From: Amycolatopsis sp. GM8
Lineage (GTDB): Bacteria; Actinomycetota; Actinomycetes; Mycobacteriales; Pseudonocardiaceae
Direction: 5' to 3'
Assembly: GCF_021653975.1 (NCBI RefSeq)
Contig: NZ_JAJKFK010000012.1
Span: 1 to 64,000 of the forward strand
Length of the DNA: 64,000 nt
The translations under genes were made by a program, and so were the position numbers. This document shows positions 34,551-43,948 of this stretch, piece by piece (the stretch's first letter is position 1; each line of letters begins with the position of its first letter). Under the pieces are notes generated by a model. The model had not been told where the DNA came from, did not search any database, and worked only from the letters and a program-made list of their open reading frames with translations.

Positions 34551-36416
34551 ATGGGTGGCTACGCCGAGGAATACCAGCGCAGCCTGGCCGACCCGGACGG
34601 GTTCTGGCTGGACGCGGCCAAGGCCATCGACTGGGTCCGCGAACCGCGGAAAGCGCTCGACGCGACGAACGCGCCGCTCTACCGCTGGTTTCCCGGCGGT
34701 GAGCTGAACACGTCGTACAACGCGCTGGACCGGCATGTCGAGCGCGGCCGCGGCGAACAGGCGGCGTTGATCTGGGATTCGCCCGTCACGTCGAGCAAAC
34801 GGACGTACAGCTACGCCCAGTTGCGGGACGAGGTCGCGCGTTTCGCCGGTGCGCTGCGCTCGCTCGACGTCGGCAAGGGCGACCGGGTGATCATCTACAT
34901 GCCGATGGTGCCCGAGGCCGTCATCGCGATGCTGGCATGCGCACGGATCGGCGCGGTGCACTCGGTCGTCTTCGGCGGCTTCGCACCGAAGGAACTGGCG
35001 GCCCGGATCGAGGACGCCAAGCCGAAGGTCATCGTCGCGGCGTCGTGCGGGGTCGAGCCCACGCGGGTGGTCGAGTACAAGCCGATCATCGACGCGGCGC
35101 TCGGCGCGACCGCGCACCAGCCGGACAAGATCGTTGTGCTGCAACGGGATGCGGCCAAGGCGGAACTGGGCCCGCGCGACGTCGACTGGCAGGACCTGAC
35201 CGCCGAGCCGGCCGCCCCGGTGCCCGTCGCGGCGACCGATCCGTTGTACATCCTCTACACGTCGGGCACCACAGGGAAGCCGAAGGGCGTCGTCCGGGAC
35301 ACCGGCGGGCACGCGGTCGCGCTCGCGTGGTCGATGGGCGCGGTGTACGACATCCAGCCGGGCGACGTCTGGTGGACCGCGTCCGACGTCGGCTGGGTCG
35401 TCGGGCACTCGTACATCGTGTACGCACCGCTCCTGATCGGCGCGACAACCGTGCTGTACGAAGGAAAACCGATCGGCACGCCGGATGCGGGCGCGTTCTG
35501 GCGCGTCATCTCCGAACACCGCGCGAAGGCGTTGTTCACCGCACCGACGGCGCTGCGCGCGATCAAGCGCGTCGACCCGGACGCCCGCGAACTCGAAGCG
35601 TACGACCTGGCCGATTTCGAGACCCTGTTCCTCGCCGGGGAGCGGCTCGACCCGGAAACCTACCGGTGGGCACACGAAAAGCTCGGCACGCCGGTCGTCG
35701 ATCACTGGTGGCAGACCGAAACGGGCTGGCCGATCGCGGCGAACCCGCGCGGCCTCGAACCCATGCCGGTGAAACCGGGCTCGGCGACGGTGCCGCTGCC
35801 GGGCTATGACGTGCGGATCCTCGACCCGGCCGGCGAGCCGCTGCCGGCCGGCCACGAGGGCGCGATCGCGATCCGGCTGCCGCTGCCGCCGGGCACCCTG
35901 CCGACGCTGTGGGGCGATGACCAGCGGTACATCGACTCGTACCTGTCGGAGTACCCGGGCTTCTACCTGACCGGCGATTCGGGCTACCAGGACGACGAAG
36001 GCTACCTGTTCGTGATGGGCCGCACCGACGACGTGATCAACGTGGCCGGGCACAGGTTGTCGACCGGCTCGATGGAGGCGGTGCTCGCGGCGCATCCGGC
36101 GGTCGCGGAGTGTGCGGTGATCGGCGTGCACGACGAGCTGAAAGGCCAGCTGCCGCGCGGGCTCGTGGTGCTCAAGGCCGGGGCGGACATCCCGGAGGAC
36201 ACGCTGCGTGAGGAGCTCATCGCCGCGGTGCGCCGCGACATCGGGCCGGTGGCGGCATTCCGTCAAGTGTCCATTGTAGACGCGCTGCCGAAGACGCGGT
36301 CCGGCAAGATCCTCCGCAAGACGATGCGCGGCATCGCCGAAGGCCGGGACGAGCCGGTCCCCTCGACCATCGAGGACCCGGCGGTGCTCGACGCGCTCCG
36401 CCCCATCCTGCGGTGA
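34551..36416 (+). CDS. prpE: Propionyl-CoA synthetase (PrpE type)
   Basis: 621 residues, close to the 628 of E. coli PrpE. Start ATG 34551 follows GAGGAGG. ANL-superfamily core motifs: YTSGTTGKPKG near 240 (AMP-binding P-loop), WWQTETGWPI near 388, GRTDDVINVAGHRL near 492, and the acetylation-site Lys in KTRSGKILRK near 585. PrpE-type features include ACARIGAVHSVVFGGF and SDVGWVVGHSYIVYAPL. It activates propionate (or acetate/acrylate) with ATP and CoA. Single gene after the GAFNVGG pair. Confidence 0.87.
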   Translation: MGGYAEEYQRSLADPDGFWLDAAKAIDWVREPRKALDATNAPLYRWFPGGELNTSYNALDRHVERGRGEQAALIWDSPVTSSKRTYSYAQLRDEVARFAGALRSLDVGKGDRVIIYMPMVPEAVIAMLACARIGAVHSVVFGGFAPKELAARIEDAKPKVIVAASCGVEPTRVVEYKPIIDAALGATAHQPDKIVVLQRDAAKAELGPRDVDWQDLTAEPAAPVPVAATDPLYILYTSGTTGKPKGVVRDTGGHAVALAWSMGAVYDIQPGDVWWTASDVGWVVGHSYIVYAPLLIGATTVLYEGKPIGTPDAGAFWRVISEHRAKALFTAPTALRAIKRVDPDARELEAYDLADFETLFLAGERLDPETYRWAHEKLGTPVVDHWWQTETGWPIAANPRGLEPMPVKPGSATVPLPGYDVRILDPAGEPLPAGHEGAIAIRLPLPPGTLPTLWGDDQRYIDSYLSEYPGFYLTGDSGYQDDEGYLFVMGRTDDVINVAGHRLSTGSMEAVLAAHPAVAECAVIGVHDELKGQLPRGLVVLKAGADIPEDTLREELIAAVRRDIGPVAAFRQVSIVDALPKTRSGKILRKTMRGIAEGRDEPVPSTIEDPAVLDALRPILR

Positions 36417-36482
36417 ACCGGTAGTTTGCCGATACCGCAAGGAACTTTGCCTCCGCGCCAGCAGGCGGCCGAAACTGCGATC

Positions 36483-37229
36483 ATGACGACGGAGAAGACC
36501 GGCCTGTCCGGCTCGATCGCCCTGATCACCGGTGCCACCGCGGGCATCGGTCGCGCCACCGCGCTCGCCCTCGCCGAACGCGGCGCGGAGGTCATCGTGC
36601 ACGGCCGCGACCCGGATCGGGCAGCGGACACCGTCACCCGCATCGAGGCACTCGGCGGCAAAGCCCGATTCGAGGCTGCCGATCTCGCCGACGCGGGCGA
36701 GGTCCGCCGCCTGGCCCAGGCCGCCGGCCAGATCGACATCCTGGTCAACAACGCGGGCATCTTCCGATTCGCGCGTACCGCCGACACCGACGACACCACC
36801 TTCGACGCGCATGTCGACGTCAACCTGCGCGCCCCGTTCCTTCTGGTGCAGGCACTCGCTCCGGGCATGGCAGCCCGCGGCCGCGGTGCGGTGGTCAACG
36901 TCAGCAGTGGTGCCGCGGCCGTTCCGGGCCACGGCACCGGCATCTACGGGGCGACCAAGGCCGCCCTCGAATCGCTGACCCGGGCCTGGGCCGCCGAGTT
37001 CGGTCCCGCCGCGGTCCGGGTCAACACCGTCGCCGCAGGCCCCACGCGCACCGAAGGCACCGCCGCATTCGGCGAACAGTTCGAGACAGCCGGGAAATCG
37101 ACCGCGCTGCAGCGCCTTGCCGACGCGGGCGAGATCGCGGACGCGATCGCCTTCCTCGTCTCCCCCGCGGCCGGCTACGTCAACGGCGCGGTGTTGAACG
37201 CCATGGGCGGCATGCCCGCCATCGGCTGA
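36483..37229 (+). CDS. Short-chain dehydrogenase/reductase
   Basis: 248 residues from ATG at 36483; a longer frame from TTG at 36426 is open but the SDR fold starts right after this ATG. Classical SDR motifs: TGATAGIG near 17, NNAG near 87, catalytic Ser in VNVSSGAAA near 138 and Tyr-x3-Lys in YGATK near 153. No clear ribosome site is seen. Substrate unknown; it is probably a separate unit 66 nt after prpE. Confidence 0.85.
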   Translation: MTTEKTGLSGSIALITGATAGIGRATALALAERGAEVIVHGRDPDRAADTVTRIEALGGKARFEAADLADAGEVRRLAQAAGQIDILVNNAGIFRFARTADTDDTTFDAHVDVNLRAPFLLVQALAPGMAARGRGAVVNVSSGAAAVPGHGTGIYGATKAALESLTRAWAAEFGPAAVRVNTVAAGPTRTEGTAAFGEQFETAGKSTALQRLADAGEIADAIAFLVSPAAGYVNGAVLNAMGGMPAIG

Positions 37230-37312
37230 TCACCCGTGGACCATCGAGCCGACCACCGAAAGAACTGCGCTGTTCGGGCGGACCCACTGTGAGGCATTGC
37301 ATACCGGGATGA

Positions 37313-37328
37313 AGTGGTCTATACCTTT
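37313..37328 (+). promoter_or_regulatory. DasR-like dre site upstream of hexosaminidase
   Basis: AGTGGTCTATACCTTT contains GGTCTATACC, a near match to the DasR operator core GGTCTAGACC. It lies 37 nt before the GH20 start. In streptomycetes DasR (GntR family) represses chitin and N-acetylglucosamine genes through such sites. No dasR gene is in the window. Confidence 0.65.
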
Positions 37329-37364
37329 GAGGATCCGCTCCCCCCGACAGCCGGAGTGTGCCCG

Positions 37365-38927
37365 ATGCGTAGACGCGTGTCCCTGGCAAGTTTGTTCGGC
37401 GCGGCTCTCCTGGTGCTCACCGCATTCGCCCAGCCGGCGAGCGCGGAGGGGACCAGCAAGCAGCTGACCGACGTGATCCCCATCCCCGTTGACGCGAAAC
37501 CCAACCCGCGAGCCGATTTCCGGCTCGACCCGGCGACCGTGATCGTCGCCGACCGAAACGCCCGGCAGGTCGCCGACTACCTCGGCGGCCTGCTGCGGCC
37601 GTCCACCGGCTACCGGTTGCCGGTGGTGTCGCGCGGTGGCGGCTCGACGATCGAGCTGGACCTCGGCCCGACCGCGAAGGTCGGTGACCAGGGCTACCGG
37701 CTCGACACCGACCGGCACGGCGTGACGATCCGCGCCAACACGACCGACGGCCTGTTCGCCGGCGTGCAGACGCTGCGCCAGCTGCTGCCCGCGTCGATCG
37801 AGGCGAAGTCCGTGCAGCGTCACGCGCGCTGGGTGGTGCCCGGCGGCAGCATCACCGACTACCCGCGGTTCGGCTACCGCGGCGCGATGCTCGACGTGGC
37901 CCGGCATTTCTTCACACCGGACCAGGTCAAGCTGTACATCGACCAGATCGCCCAGTACAAGATCAACCGGCTGCACCTGCACCTGGCCGACGACCAGGGC
38001 TGGCGGATCCAGATCAAGAGCTGGCCGAACCTCACGGCCCACGGTGGCAGCACCGAGGTCGGCGGCGGCGCCGGTGGCTACTACACGCAGGACCAGTACA
38101 AGGACCTCGTGGCGTACGCCGCCTCGCGGCACATCACGATCATTCCCGAGATCGACATGCCCGGGCACACCAACGCGGCGTTGTCGTCGTACGCGGAGCT
38201 GAACTGCGACGGCGTGGCCCCGCCGCTCTACACCGGCACCGACGTCGGCTTCAGCTCGTTCTGCGTGGACAAGGACATCACGTACAAGTTCCTGGACGAC
38301 GTGATCCGCGAGCTCGCCGCGATCACCCCGGGCAAGTACCTGCACATCGGTGGCGACGAGGCGCACGCGACCACCCCGGCGGACTACCAGACGTTCATGG
38401 GCAAGGTGCTCCCGATCGTGGCGAAGTACGGCAAGTTCGCCGAGGGCTGGAACGAGATCGCGAGCGTCAACCCGCCCGTGACCACGGTCCCGCAGTTCTG
38501 GGACACCGACGGCCAGGACGCCGCGACGGCCGCCGCGGCCGCGCGGGGCAACAAGATCCTGATGTCGCCGGCAAACAAGGCGTACATCGACCAGCAGTAC
38601 AACCCGGACAGCCCGCTCGGCCTGCACTGGGCCGGGTACGTCGAGGTCCAGGACTCCTACGACTGGGATCCCGCCACGGCCGTGCAAGGCGTGAGCGAGA
38701 ATCAGGTGGCCGGGGTCGAGGCGCCGTTGTGGTCGGAGACGATCACCGACAACCACGACATCGAGTACCTGGCGTTCCCGCGGCTCGCGGGGATCGCCGA
38801 GATCGGGTGGTCGCCACAGTCGACGCACGACTGGAACACCTACCGTGAGCGGCTGGCCGACCAGGGTCCGCGATGGGACGCCGAGGGCATCAACTTCTAT
38901 CGGTCACCGCAGGTGGACTGGAAGTAG
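37365..38927 (+). CDS. Secreted beta-N-acetylhexosaminidase (GH20)
   Basis: 520 residues from ATG at 37365, with GGAG 8 nt upstream. Signal peptide MRRRVSLAS... ends near PASA (about 26). GH20b-like N-terminal domain (about 30-155), then the catalytic barrel starting FGYRGAMLDVARHFF near 167. The catalytic Asp-Glu pair is in HIGGDEAHA near 328; LHLHLADDQGWR and WAGYVEVQDSYDW complete the active site. It removes terminal N-acetylglucosamine from chitin oligomers or murein outside the cell. The upstream dre-like site fits control by N-acetylglucosamine status. Confidence 0.93.
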   Translation: MRRRVSLASLFGAALLVLTAFAQPASAEGTSKQLTDVIPIPVDAKPNPRADFRLDPATVIVADRNARQVADYLGGLLRPSTGYRLPVVSRGGGSTIELDLGPTAKVGDQGYRLDTDRHGVTIRANTTDGLFAGVQTLRQLLPASIEAKSVQRHARWVVPGGSITDYPRFGYRGAMLDVARHFFTPDQVKLYIDQIAQYKINRLHLHLADDQGWRIQIKSWPNLTAHGGSTEVGGGAGGYYTQDQYKDLVAYAASRHITIIPEIDMPGHTNAALSSYAELNCDGVAPPLYTGTDVGFSSFCVDKDITYKFLDDVIRELAAITPGKYLHIGGDEAHATTPADYQTFMGKVLPIVAKYGKFAEGWNEIASVNPPVTTVPQFWDTDGQDAATAAAAARGNKILMSPANKAYIDQQYNPDSPLGLHWAGYVEVQDSYDWDPATAVQGVSENQVAGVEAPLWSETITDNHDIEYLAFPRLAGIAEIGWSPQSTHDWNTYRERLADQGPRWDAEGINFYRSPQVDWK

Positions 38928-38999
38928 TCTCAGTAGACACTGTCCACATCTTTTGATATCAAGGTCTTCTTGGGTGAACAACTCATGACGGAGACCTGA

Positions 39000-39806
39000 A
39001 TGCAGTACGAACGCTTCATTGCCCTCGGGGATAGCTGCACCGAGGGGCTGTACGACCCGTACCCGGGCAGCACCAGCTACCGGGGCTGGGCGGATCTGGC
39101 CGCGGCGAGTCTCGCCACGGCCAACCCCCAGCTCCGGTATGCCAATCTCGGCGTCCGGGGGCGGCGGCTCGACCAGATCGTCGTCGAGCAGATCCCGTCC
39201 GCGCTCGACCTGCAGCCCGACGTCGTGGCACTCTTCGGCGGCGCGAACGACGTCATGAACCGGAACTCGCGGGCCGAGGTCGTCGCCCGGCGCGTCGACG
39301 CGGCGGTGCGGATGCTAACCAGGTCGGTGCCGACGGTCGCGGTGTTCACCCTGAGCGATGTGTCCAGCCGGATCCCCGGCGTGCTGCCCATCCGCCCCCG
39401 CATCGACGCGCTGAACGTCGCGATCCGCGAGTCGGCCGCGCGACACGGCGCGCTGCTGGTGGACCTCGCCGACGAGCAGGTGGACGACCTGCGCTACTTC
39501 GGCCCAGACCGGCTGCACCTGTCGGAACCGGGACATCGGCGGCTTGCGGCGCACCTGTTGACCCGGCTCGACGTGCCATTCGATCCGGCTTGGCTCGAAC
39601 CGCTTCCCGGGGAGCCGGTCCACCCGGGGTTGGGCTCGCACGCCCACTGGATGTGGCATGAGGTGCTCCCGGCCGCCGCCGCCCGCACCCGCGACTGGTT
39701 CACGGGCCGTTCCCCCGGCGACGGCTTCACCGCGAAACGCCCCGAACTGTTGCCTGTCCTCGCCGACAAGTTGAACCCGTGGCCCGCGACCCCCGGCAGC
39801 GCCTGA
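39000..39806 (+). CDS. SGNH/GDSL-family hydrolase
   Basis: 268 residues; ATG at 39001 follows GGAGACCTGA (ORF frame from 39001/39000). Block I FIALGDSCTEG (catalytic Ser near 12), block II Gly in ANLGVRGRRL near 48, block III GGANDV near 77, and block V Asp-x2-His in DRLHLSEPGH near 165 are all present, so it should be active as an esterase or lipase. No signal peptide. The frame overlaps the TetR gene by 28 bases, so they are likely one transcript. A TTGATATCAA palindrome (38953-38962) lies upstream. Confidence 0.88.
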   Translation: MQYERFIALGDSCTEGLYDPYPGSTSYRGWADLAAASLATANPQLRYANLGVRGRRLDQIVVEQIPSALDLQPDVVALFGGANDVMNRNSRAEVVARRVDAAVRMLTRSVPTVAVFTLSDVSSRIPGVLPIRPRIDALNVAIRESAARHGALLVDLADEQVDDLRYFGPDRLHLSEPGHRRLAAHLLTRLDVPFDPAWLEPLPGEPVHPGLGSHAHWMWHEVLPAAAARTRDWFTGRSPGDGFTAKRPELLPVLADKLNPWPATPGSA

Positions 39807-40312
39807 TCTCCAGTGCCGTCGCCCTGCTCGCCTCCGACGGCGTCGAGGCGGTGACCCTGCGGCGGATCGCCAGGGCGGCCGGGGTTTCACACAGCGCCCC
39901 ACTGCGTCACTTCAGCGGCCGCGCGGAGTTGCTCTCGGCCGTGGCCGGCGAAGGCTTCGCGGAACTCGGCGAGGCCGCCCTCCCGTCGACGGACGCGCAG
40001 GCCCGGTTGCTGGCGGCATGCCACGCCTATGTCGAGTTCGCCCAACGCAACCCGGCGATGTTCGAGCTGATGTTCAGGCACGATCTGATCGATACGGCTG
40101 GTCTGGATCAAGCGCTGTTCGTGAGGTTCACGAAGCTGGTCGCGGACGCGCAGGCAGCGGGCTGGCGTGCCGACGCCGACACCCAGGGATTGGCGGCGTC
40201 ACTGTGGGCGGCTGTGCACGGGCTGGCGGTTTTGTGGTTGTGGGGTGGATTGGCGGCGCGGGATTTATCGTCCATATTGGACGTGACGTTGGCCAGCTAT
40301 CTGCCTCGGTAA
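39779..40312 (+). CDS. TetR-family transcriptional regulator
   Basis: 177 residues from GTG at 39779, inside the 3' end of the hydrolase gene. N-terminal helix-turn-helix (about 8-50: RLISSAVALLASDGVEAVTLRRIARAAGVSHSA, described) and a C-terminal WHG-like ligand domain (AMFELMFRHDLID near 95). It probably represses its own operon with the SGNH hydrolase. Ligand unknown. Confidence 0.85.
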   Translation: MARDPRQRLISSAVALLASDGVEAVTLRRIARAAGVSHSAPLRHFSGRAELLSAVAGEGFAELGEAALPSTDAQARLLAACHAYVEFAQRNPAMFELMFRHDLIDTAGLDQALFVRFTKLVADAQAAGWRADADTQGLAASLWAAVHGLAVLWLWGGLAARDLSSILDVTLASYLPR

Positions 40313-40320
40313 ACCAAAAG

Positions 40321-40436
40321 ACAAAAGATTAAAAGATGCCTCGCCGGCGGGCAGGCTCCGGGATGAGGGGAGCCAGGGGATCTTGCGTTGGGTGGGTGGT
40401 TAAGTTGGGTGGTCATCCAACTCGGTCCTTGGCTTT
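40321..40436. repeat. Dispersed repeat, copy 2
   Basis: It carries the same ordered blocks as 30327-30430: AAAAGATG, CCTCGCCGG, GGGCAGGCTCC, GGATCT, then GGGTGGTTAAGTTGGGTGG and TCATCC. It lacks the long nested inverted repeat of copy 1 but has AAGTTGGGTGG...CCAACTC nearby. It fills the gap between the convergent TetR and decarboxylase genes. Confidence 0.7.
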
Positions 40437-40441
40437 CGCCG

Positions 40442-41878
40442 CTACTGTCTGCCCGGACTGATCCGCTTTCCTGCCGCCCTCAGGGTTTCCCAGGCCTTGT
40501 CGATGTGGTGTTCCTTCGTGGCCGGGCTGCCGATCGCCATTCGTAGCCAGACCTCGTCGCCGATCTTTGTGTGGCTCAAATACAATTCGCCCGAGGCGTT
40601 GACAAGTTCCATCACGTCATGCGCATCGGTCCGAAGTGGACGGAAGCATACCAGGCCGAACGGGTGGTGCGACCGTAGCTCGAAGTCCGGGTCCGCCGCG
40701 ACGAGCGAAGCGAACCGCTCGGCTAGGGCGATGCCCGTCCGAACGTGGTCCCGCAAGCCTTCCGCCCCATACCACCGGATCACCGACCACAGCTTCAGCG
40801 CACGGAAACGCCGCCCCAACGGAACTTGCCAGTCCCGGTAGTCGATCACGTCACCGGACTCGCTCGCCTGGTTGCGCAGGAACTCCGGCAGAATCGAAAG
40901 GGTATCGATCATCGGCTTACGGTCCCGGACCCACAGAACAGTGCAGTCGAAGTTCGTCAGCAGCCATTTGTGCGGGTTCGTCGCATACGAGTCCGCGTAT
41001 TCGGCTACGCCATCGTTGATCCACCGCAGTTCCGGACAAACGGCGGCAACACCGGCGTAGGCAGCATCGACATGTAGCCAGATTCCGCGTTCCCGGCAGA
41101 TCTCGCCGATAGCGCGCACGGGATCGATCGCCGTCGTGGACGTGGTGCCGATCGTCGCGCACACCATCACCGGAATGGCGCCCGCTGCGACATCCTCGTC
41201 GATCAAGGTGAGCAGGTGCGCCGGGTCCATCTCGAGTGTTTCGGGGTCCACCCGCACAGTCCGGACATTGTGGGCGCCGATCCCCGCGATCCGGCCCGCC
41301 TTCTCCAACGACGAATGCGTCTGCGAGGAAACGTAAACCGTGTACCGCTCCCCGATCCCGTCCGCTCCGGCGACACCACCGCTCACCCGCTGCAGCGCCG
41401 AGAGCATCGCGACGAGCGACGCGCCCGAGGCGGAATCCTGGATCACGCCACCACCGGCCGAATCCGTCCGGAAATGCGCGCGCAGTCCGAGTAGCTCCGC
41501 GAGCCAGTCGACGGTCAACGTCTCCAGCTCGGTGCAGGCCGGGCTCGTCGCCCAGAGCATGCCCTGCACCCCGAGACCCGACGAAAGGAGGTCACCGAGG
41601 ATGCCCGGCCCGCTGCCGTTGGCCGGAAAGTACGCGAAGAAGTTCGGGTGTTGCCAGTGCGTGATGCCGGGCATGATCACGCGGTCCAGATCGGCCAGCA
41701 CCTTCTCGTACGGCTCGCCCTGCTCGGGTGGATGCGCGGGCAGCATCGCCCGCACCTCGCCCGGCCGCGACTGCGAGCGCACCGGGTACTTCTCGATCCC
41801 GGCGAGGTAGTCCGCGATCCAGTCCACGACCTGCTTGCCATAGTGCCGGAACTCCTCCGGCGACATATGCCCTGCCAT
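40442..41878 (-). CDS. Aromatic-L-amino-acid decarboxylase-like PLP enzyme
   Basis: 478 residues from ATG at 41878 (alternative ATG 41866). Group II PLP decarboxylase: N-terminal EEFRHYGKQVVDWIADYL near 8, HWQHPNFFAYFPANGS near 72, QDSASGASLVAML near 140, WLHVDAAYAG near 265, PLP-binding Lys in SYATNPHKWLL near 300. It fits the DDC/tryptophan-decarboxylase family, which forms amines such as tryptamine, dopamine or phenylethylamine; the exact substrate is not readable. It is divergent from the PH-domain genes. Confidence 0.88.
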   Translation of the reverse strand: MAGHMSPEEFRHYGKQVVDWIADYLAGIEKYPVRSQSRPGEVRAMLPAHPPEQGEPYEKVLADLDRVIMPGITHWQHPNFFAYFPANGSGPGILGDLLSSGLGVQGMLWATSPACTELETLTVDWLAELLGLRAHFRTDSAGGGVIQDSASGASLVAMLSALQRVSGGVAGADGIGERYTVYVSSQTHSSLEKAGRIAGIGAHNVRTVRVDPETLEMDPAHLLTLIDEDVAAGAIPVMVCATIGTTSTTAIDPVRAIGEICRERGIWLHVDAAYAGVAAVCPELRWINDGVAEYADSYATNPHKWLLTNFDCTVLWVRDRKPMIDTLSILPEFLRNQASESGDVIDYRDWQVPLGRRFRALKLWSVIRWYGAEGLRDHVRTGIALAERFASLVAADPDFELRSHHPFGLVCFRPLRTDAHDVMELVNASGELYLSHTKIGDEVWLRMAIGSPATKEHHIDKAWETLRAAGKRISPGRQ

Positions 41879-41984
41879 GCACCCCAGCTGACCAGGTCCG
41901 AGCCGGGTTCCGCAACCGGCCCGGCCCGGCGGAGTCCGCAAGGGCAGTCGAACCTTCATACCCGGCCCTGGCAAAGTGGTCATT

Positions 41985-42479
41985 GTGACCGAACCGGTGC
42001 TCGATCTCCGGCCCCCGGCGAACCGGGTGAACCGCCGCGCGGTGCTGTTCTGGACGACCAGAGCCGCACTGGGCTGGCTGGTGCCGCTGATCGCCGAACT
42101 GCTCTGGCTCGTCCTCGGCGACGGCGGCACCCCGCTGACGACAGCCCTGGTCATCACCGCGGTGATCGCGATCGCGCACCTGCTGGTGATGCCGCAATGG
42201 CGCTACCGCGTGCACCGCTGGGAGACGACCGACCAGGTCGTGTACACCCAGTCCGGCTGGTTCAACCAGGAGCGCCGGATCGCGCCGGTGTCCCGGATCC
42301 AGACCGTCGACACCGAACGCGGCCCGCTGGAACGCATGTTCGGGCTCGCCAACCTGACCGTCACGACGGCGTCCGCGCGCGGCCCGGTGCACATCCACGG
42401 CCTCGACCTCGACACCGCCCAACGACTCGCCGCCGATCTCGCCACCCGCACGCAGGCCACCGTCGGAGACGCCACGTGA
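41985..42479 (+). CDS. PH-domain membrane protein, YdbS-like
   Basis: 164 residues from GTG at 41985 (alternative GTG 41976; neither has a ribosome site, so a leaderless start is possible). Two membrane segments (about 20-40 and 48-70), then a bacterial PH-like (bPH2, YdbS) domain: WETTDQVVYTQSGWFNQERRIAPVSRIQTVD (described, about 80-110). It pairs with the next gene, which overlaps by 1 base; the YdbS/YdbT pair occurs together in Firmicutes and actinobacteria. The role is unclear; in Bacillus the pair is linked to bacteriocin resistance. Confidence 0.82.
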   Translation: MTEPVLDLRPPANRVNRRAVLFWTTRAALGWLVPLIAELLWLVLGDGGTPLTTALVITAVIAIAHLLVMPQWRYRVHRWETTDQVVYTQSGWFNQERRIAPVSRIQTVDTERGPLERMFGLANLTVTTASARGPVHIHGLDLDTAQRLAADLATRTQATVGDAT

Positions 42480-43948
42480 TGGAGCCGCTGCCATGGCACC
42501 GGCTGAGCGCCAAAATGCTCGCGGTGCACCCGGTGCAGGAGATCATCCGGTTCCTGCCCGTGCTCATCGGCGTCCTGTTCATCGGCCGCAGCGGGCAGGG
42601 CCCGATCTGGAGCCTGATCGGCCTCGGCATCGCGGTGCTGGGCGGGTTGCTCCGCTGGTTCACCACGACGTACCAGATCACGCCGACGCACATCCGCGTG
42701 CGCCGCGGGCTGCTGCGCCGCCGCGAGCTTTCCGTGCCCAGAGACCGGATCCGCTCGGTCGACCTGAGCGCCCATCCGCTGCAACGGATCCTCGGCCTGA
42801 GCCGGATCGTGATCGGCACCGGCCGGTCGGACCGCCACGACGAGGGCGTCACCCTCGACGCGCTCGCGGTCGCGCAGGCGGCGCGGCTGCGTGAAGAACT
42901 GTTGCACCGCACCGTTTCCGTCGAACAGCCGGCGAAGCCACAGGGCGCGACCATCGCCCGGCTCTCGCCGCGCTGGGTCCGATTCGGACCGTTCACCCTG
43001 TCCGGGATCGCGACGATCGGCGTCGTGGTCGGCTCACTGGTGAACCTGTTCAACGAAACCCGCCTCGACCCCGACAACTTCGGGCTGCTGCGCTCGGTCA
43101 TCAACCAGCTCACCTCGGTGCCGGTCGCCGTCGCGATCGCGGAGATCACCTTGTTCGCGGCGGTGCTCGTCGCGGTACTGTCCGCGCTCGCGTACATCCT
43201 GGCGTTCTGGAACTTCCGGCTGGTGCGCACGGACGGCACGCTGCACGTCACCCGCGGTCTGCTCACCACCCGGTCGACGACGATCGAGGTGCGGCGCCTG
43301 CGCGGCGCCGAAATCAGCGAGCCGTTGCTGTTGCGCGTGGCGGGTGGCGCCCGCTGCATGGCGATCACGACGGGCCTGCGCGTGGGCCGCGGCGCCGAGA
43401 TGGGCGGCAGCGTGCTGCTTCCACCGGCGCCGCTCTCCGACGTCCGGCGGGTCGCGGGCGAGGTCATCGGCGACGCCGATCCCCCGGCACGCGAACCGGT
43501 GCGCCACGGCCGGAGGGCGCACCGGCGCCGCTACACGCGGGCGTTCCTGTTCGCGGCGATCGTGACCGGCGTGTTCGTGCTCTTGTGGTGGCTCGCGGGC
43601 TGGCCCGCCCTGCCGTGGCAGGTGTCGCTCGCGTTGTTCCCGATCGGTGCCCTGCTCGCCGAGGACCGCTACCGCAACCTCGGCCACGTCCTGCTCGGCC
43701 GGCGGCTGGTGTTCCGGCACGGAAGCCTGGTGCGCCGCCGGTACATGCTGTCCTCGGACGGCGTGATCGGCTGGGTCGTGCACCGGTCCTTCTTCCAGCG
43801 CCGCGCCGGTTTGGTGTCGCTCACCGCGACCACAGCGGCGGGACGGCAGCATTACACCTGCGCGGACCTGCCGGCCGCCGAAGCCGTCGCGCTGGCGCAC
43901 GACGCCGTGCCGGGCCTACTGGACCCGTTCCTTGTCCGGCGCGAGTGA
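42479..43948 (+). CDS. PH-domain membrane protein, YdbT-like
   Basis: 489 residues; ATG 42479 overlaps the upstream stop (TGATG; GTG 42476 is possible). Three PH-like modules (about 60-130, 240-320, 400-470) alternate with paired membrane segments (about 20-50, 165-215, 350-390). Module signatures: TPTHIRVRRGLLRRRELSVP near 64, TDGTLHVTRGLLTTRSTTIE near 252, RHGSLVRRRYMLSSDGVIGW near 415. It is the usual large partner of the YdbS-like protein. Its last 33 bases overlap the convergent FAD oxidoreductase gene. Confidence 0.82.
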   Translation: MEPLPWHRLSAKMLAVHPVQEIIRFLPVLIGVLFIGRSGQGPIWSLIGLGIAVLGGLLRWFTTTYQITPTHIRVRRGLLRRRELSVPRDRIRSVDLSAHPLQRILGLSRIVIGTGRSDRHDEGVTLDALAVAQAARLREELLHRTVSVEQPAKPQGATIARLSPRWVRFGPFTLSGIATIGVVVGSLVNLFNETRLDPDNFGLLRSVINQLTSVPVAVAIAEITLFAAVLVAVLSALAYILAFWNFRLVRTDGTLHVTRGLLTTRSTTIEVRRLRGAEISEPLLLRVAGGARCMAITTGLRVGRGAEMGGSVLLPPAPLSDVRRVAGEVIGDADPPAREPVRHGRRAHRRRYTRAFLFAAIVTGVFVLLWWLAGWPALPWQVSLALFPIGALLAEDRYRNLGHVLLGRRLVFRHGSLVRRRYMLSSDGVIGWVVHRSFFQRRAGLVSLTATTAAGRQHYTCADLPAAEAVALAHDAVPGLLDPFLVRRE

